The translations under genes were made by a program, and so were the position numbers. Positions 29,825-29,837 of a stretch of 29,837 nt of DNA are shown one piece after another (position 1 is the first letter of the stretch; the number at the start of each line of letters is the position of its first letter). The notes beneath the pieces were generated by a model that worked only from the letters and a program-made list of their open reading frames with translations, made no database searches and was not told the DNA's origin. The stretch is from CAZKXU01 sp964556665 (lineage in GTDB: Bacteria; Bdellovibrionota_C; UBA2361; CAZKXU01), in NCBI GenBank assembly GCA_964556665.1, contig CAZKXU010000037.1, positions 1 through 29,837 of the forward strand, written 5' to 3'.

Positions 29825-29837
29825 ACGAGCCGTAGGC

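Overview
The window looks like chromosomal DNA of a Gram-negative bacterium with moderate to low GC. The evidence is a lipoprotein and several signal peptides, MinC/MinD/MinE, an ECF sigma factor operon, a full-length PolA with its proofreading residues, and an ABC-2 polysaccharide-type permease. The gene set (single-chain GcvP, folD, ald, rplU-rpmA-obgE) would suit a delta-like proteobacterium or a neighbouring lineage, but nothing here fixes the taxon. No rRNA, tRNA or CRISPR array was seen.

Layout. 1-3810 (minus): a surface block with a collagen-like secreted protein cut by the left edge, two GT4-type glycosyltransferases and an ABC-2 export permease. 3901-9329 (minus): a one-carbon block, folD-gcvT-gcvH-gcvP, with alanine dehydrogenase divergent at 9421-10542. 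10657-13036 (minus): minC, minD and minE. 13230-18324 (plus): a tightly packed run of a TolB-like beta-propeller protein, a lipoprotein aminopeptidase, pyrF and an RNase II/R-family exoribonuclease. 18325-20830: an accessory stretch with a Y1/HUH transposase of the REP-associated type inside a small inverted-repeat cassette, a 63-residue acidic protein and an unrecognised basic protein. 20843-25932 (minus): a putative zinc-finger anti-sigma-like protein, polA, an ECF sigma factor, its membrane-anchored partner and an exported protein. 26339-27043 (minus): an orphan OmpR-type response regulator. 27247-29077 (plus): rplU-rpmA-obgE. 29090-29734 (minus): rdgB, convergent with obgE.

The most unusual content is between the genes. 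Four copies of one palindromic repeat family (ends CTGGGACCGCGG / CCGCGGTCCCAG) sit at 8338-8409, 10551-10640, 22566-22639 and 27871-27943, ranging from a perfect 30-bp stem to a visibly decayed copy. A different, much larger imperfect palindrome of about 186 bp (25470-25655) separates polA from the zinc-finger gene. A third kind of structure flanks the transposase gene: 13-bp inverted repeats plus hairpins. The 406-bp gap at 25933-26338 holds 21-bp direct repeats around a small low-complexity island, and the right edge carries a perfect 19-bp stem and a 20-bp palindrome. Taken together these suggest a genome with several palindromic repeat families and at least one HUH transposase that could have mobilised some of them. 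That link is inference.
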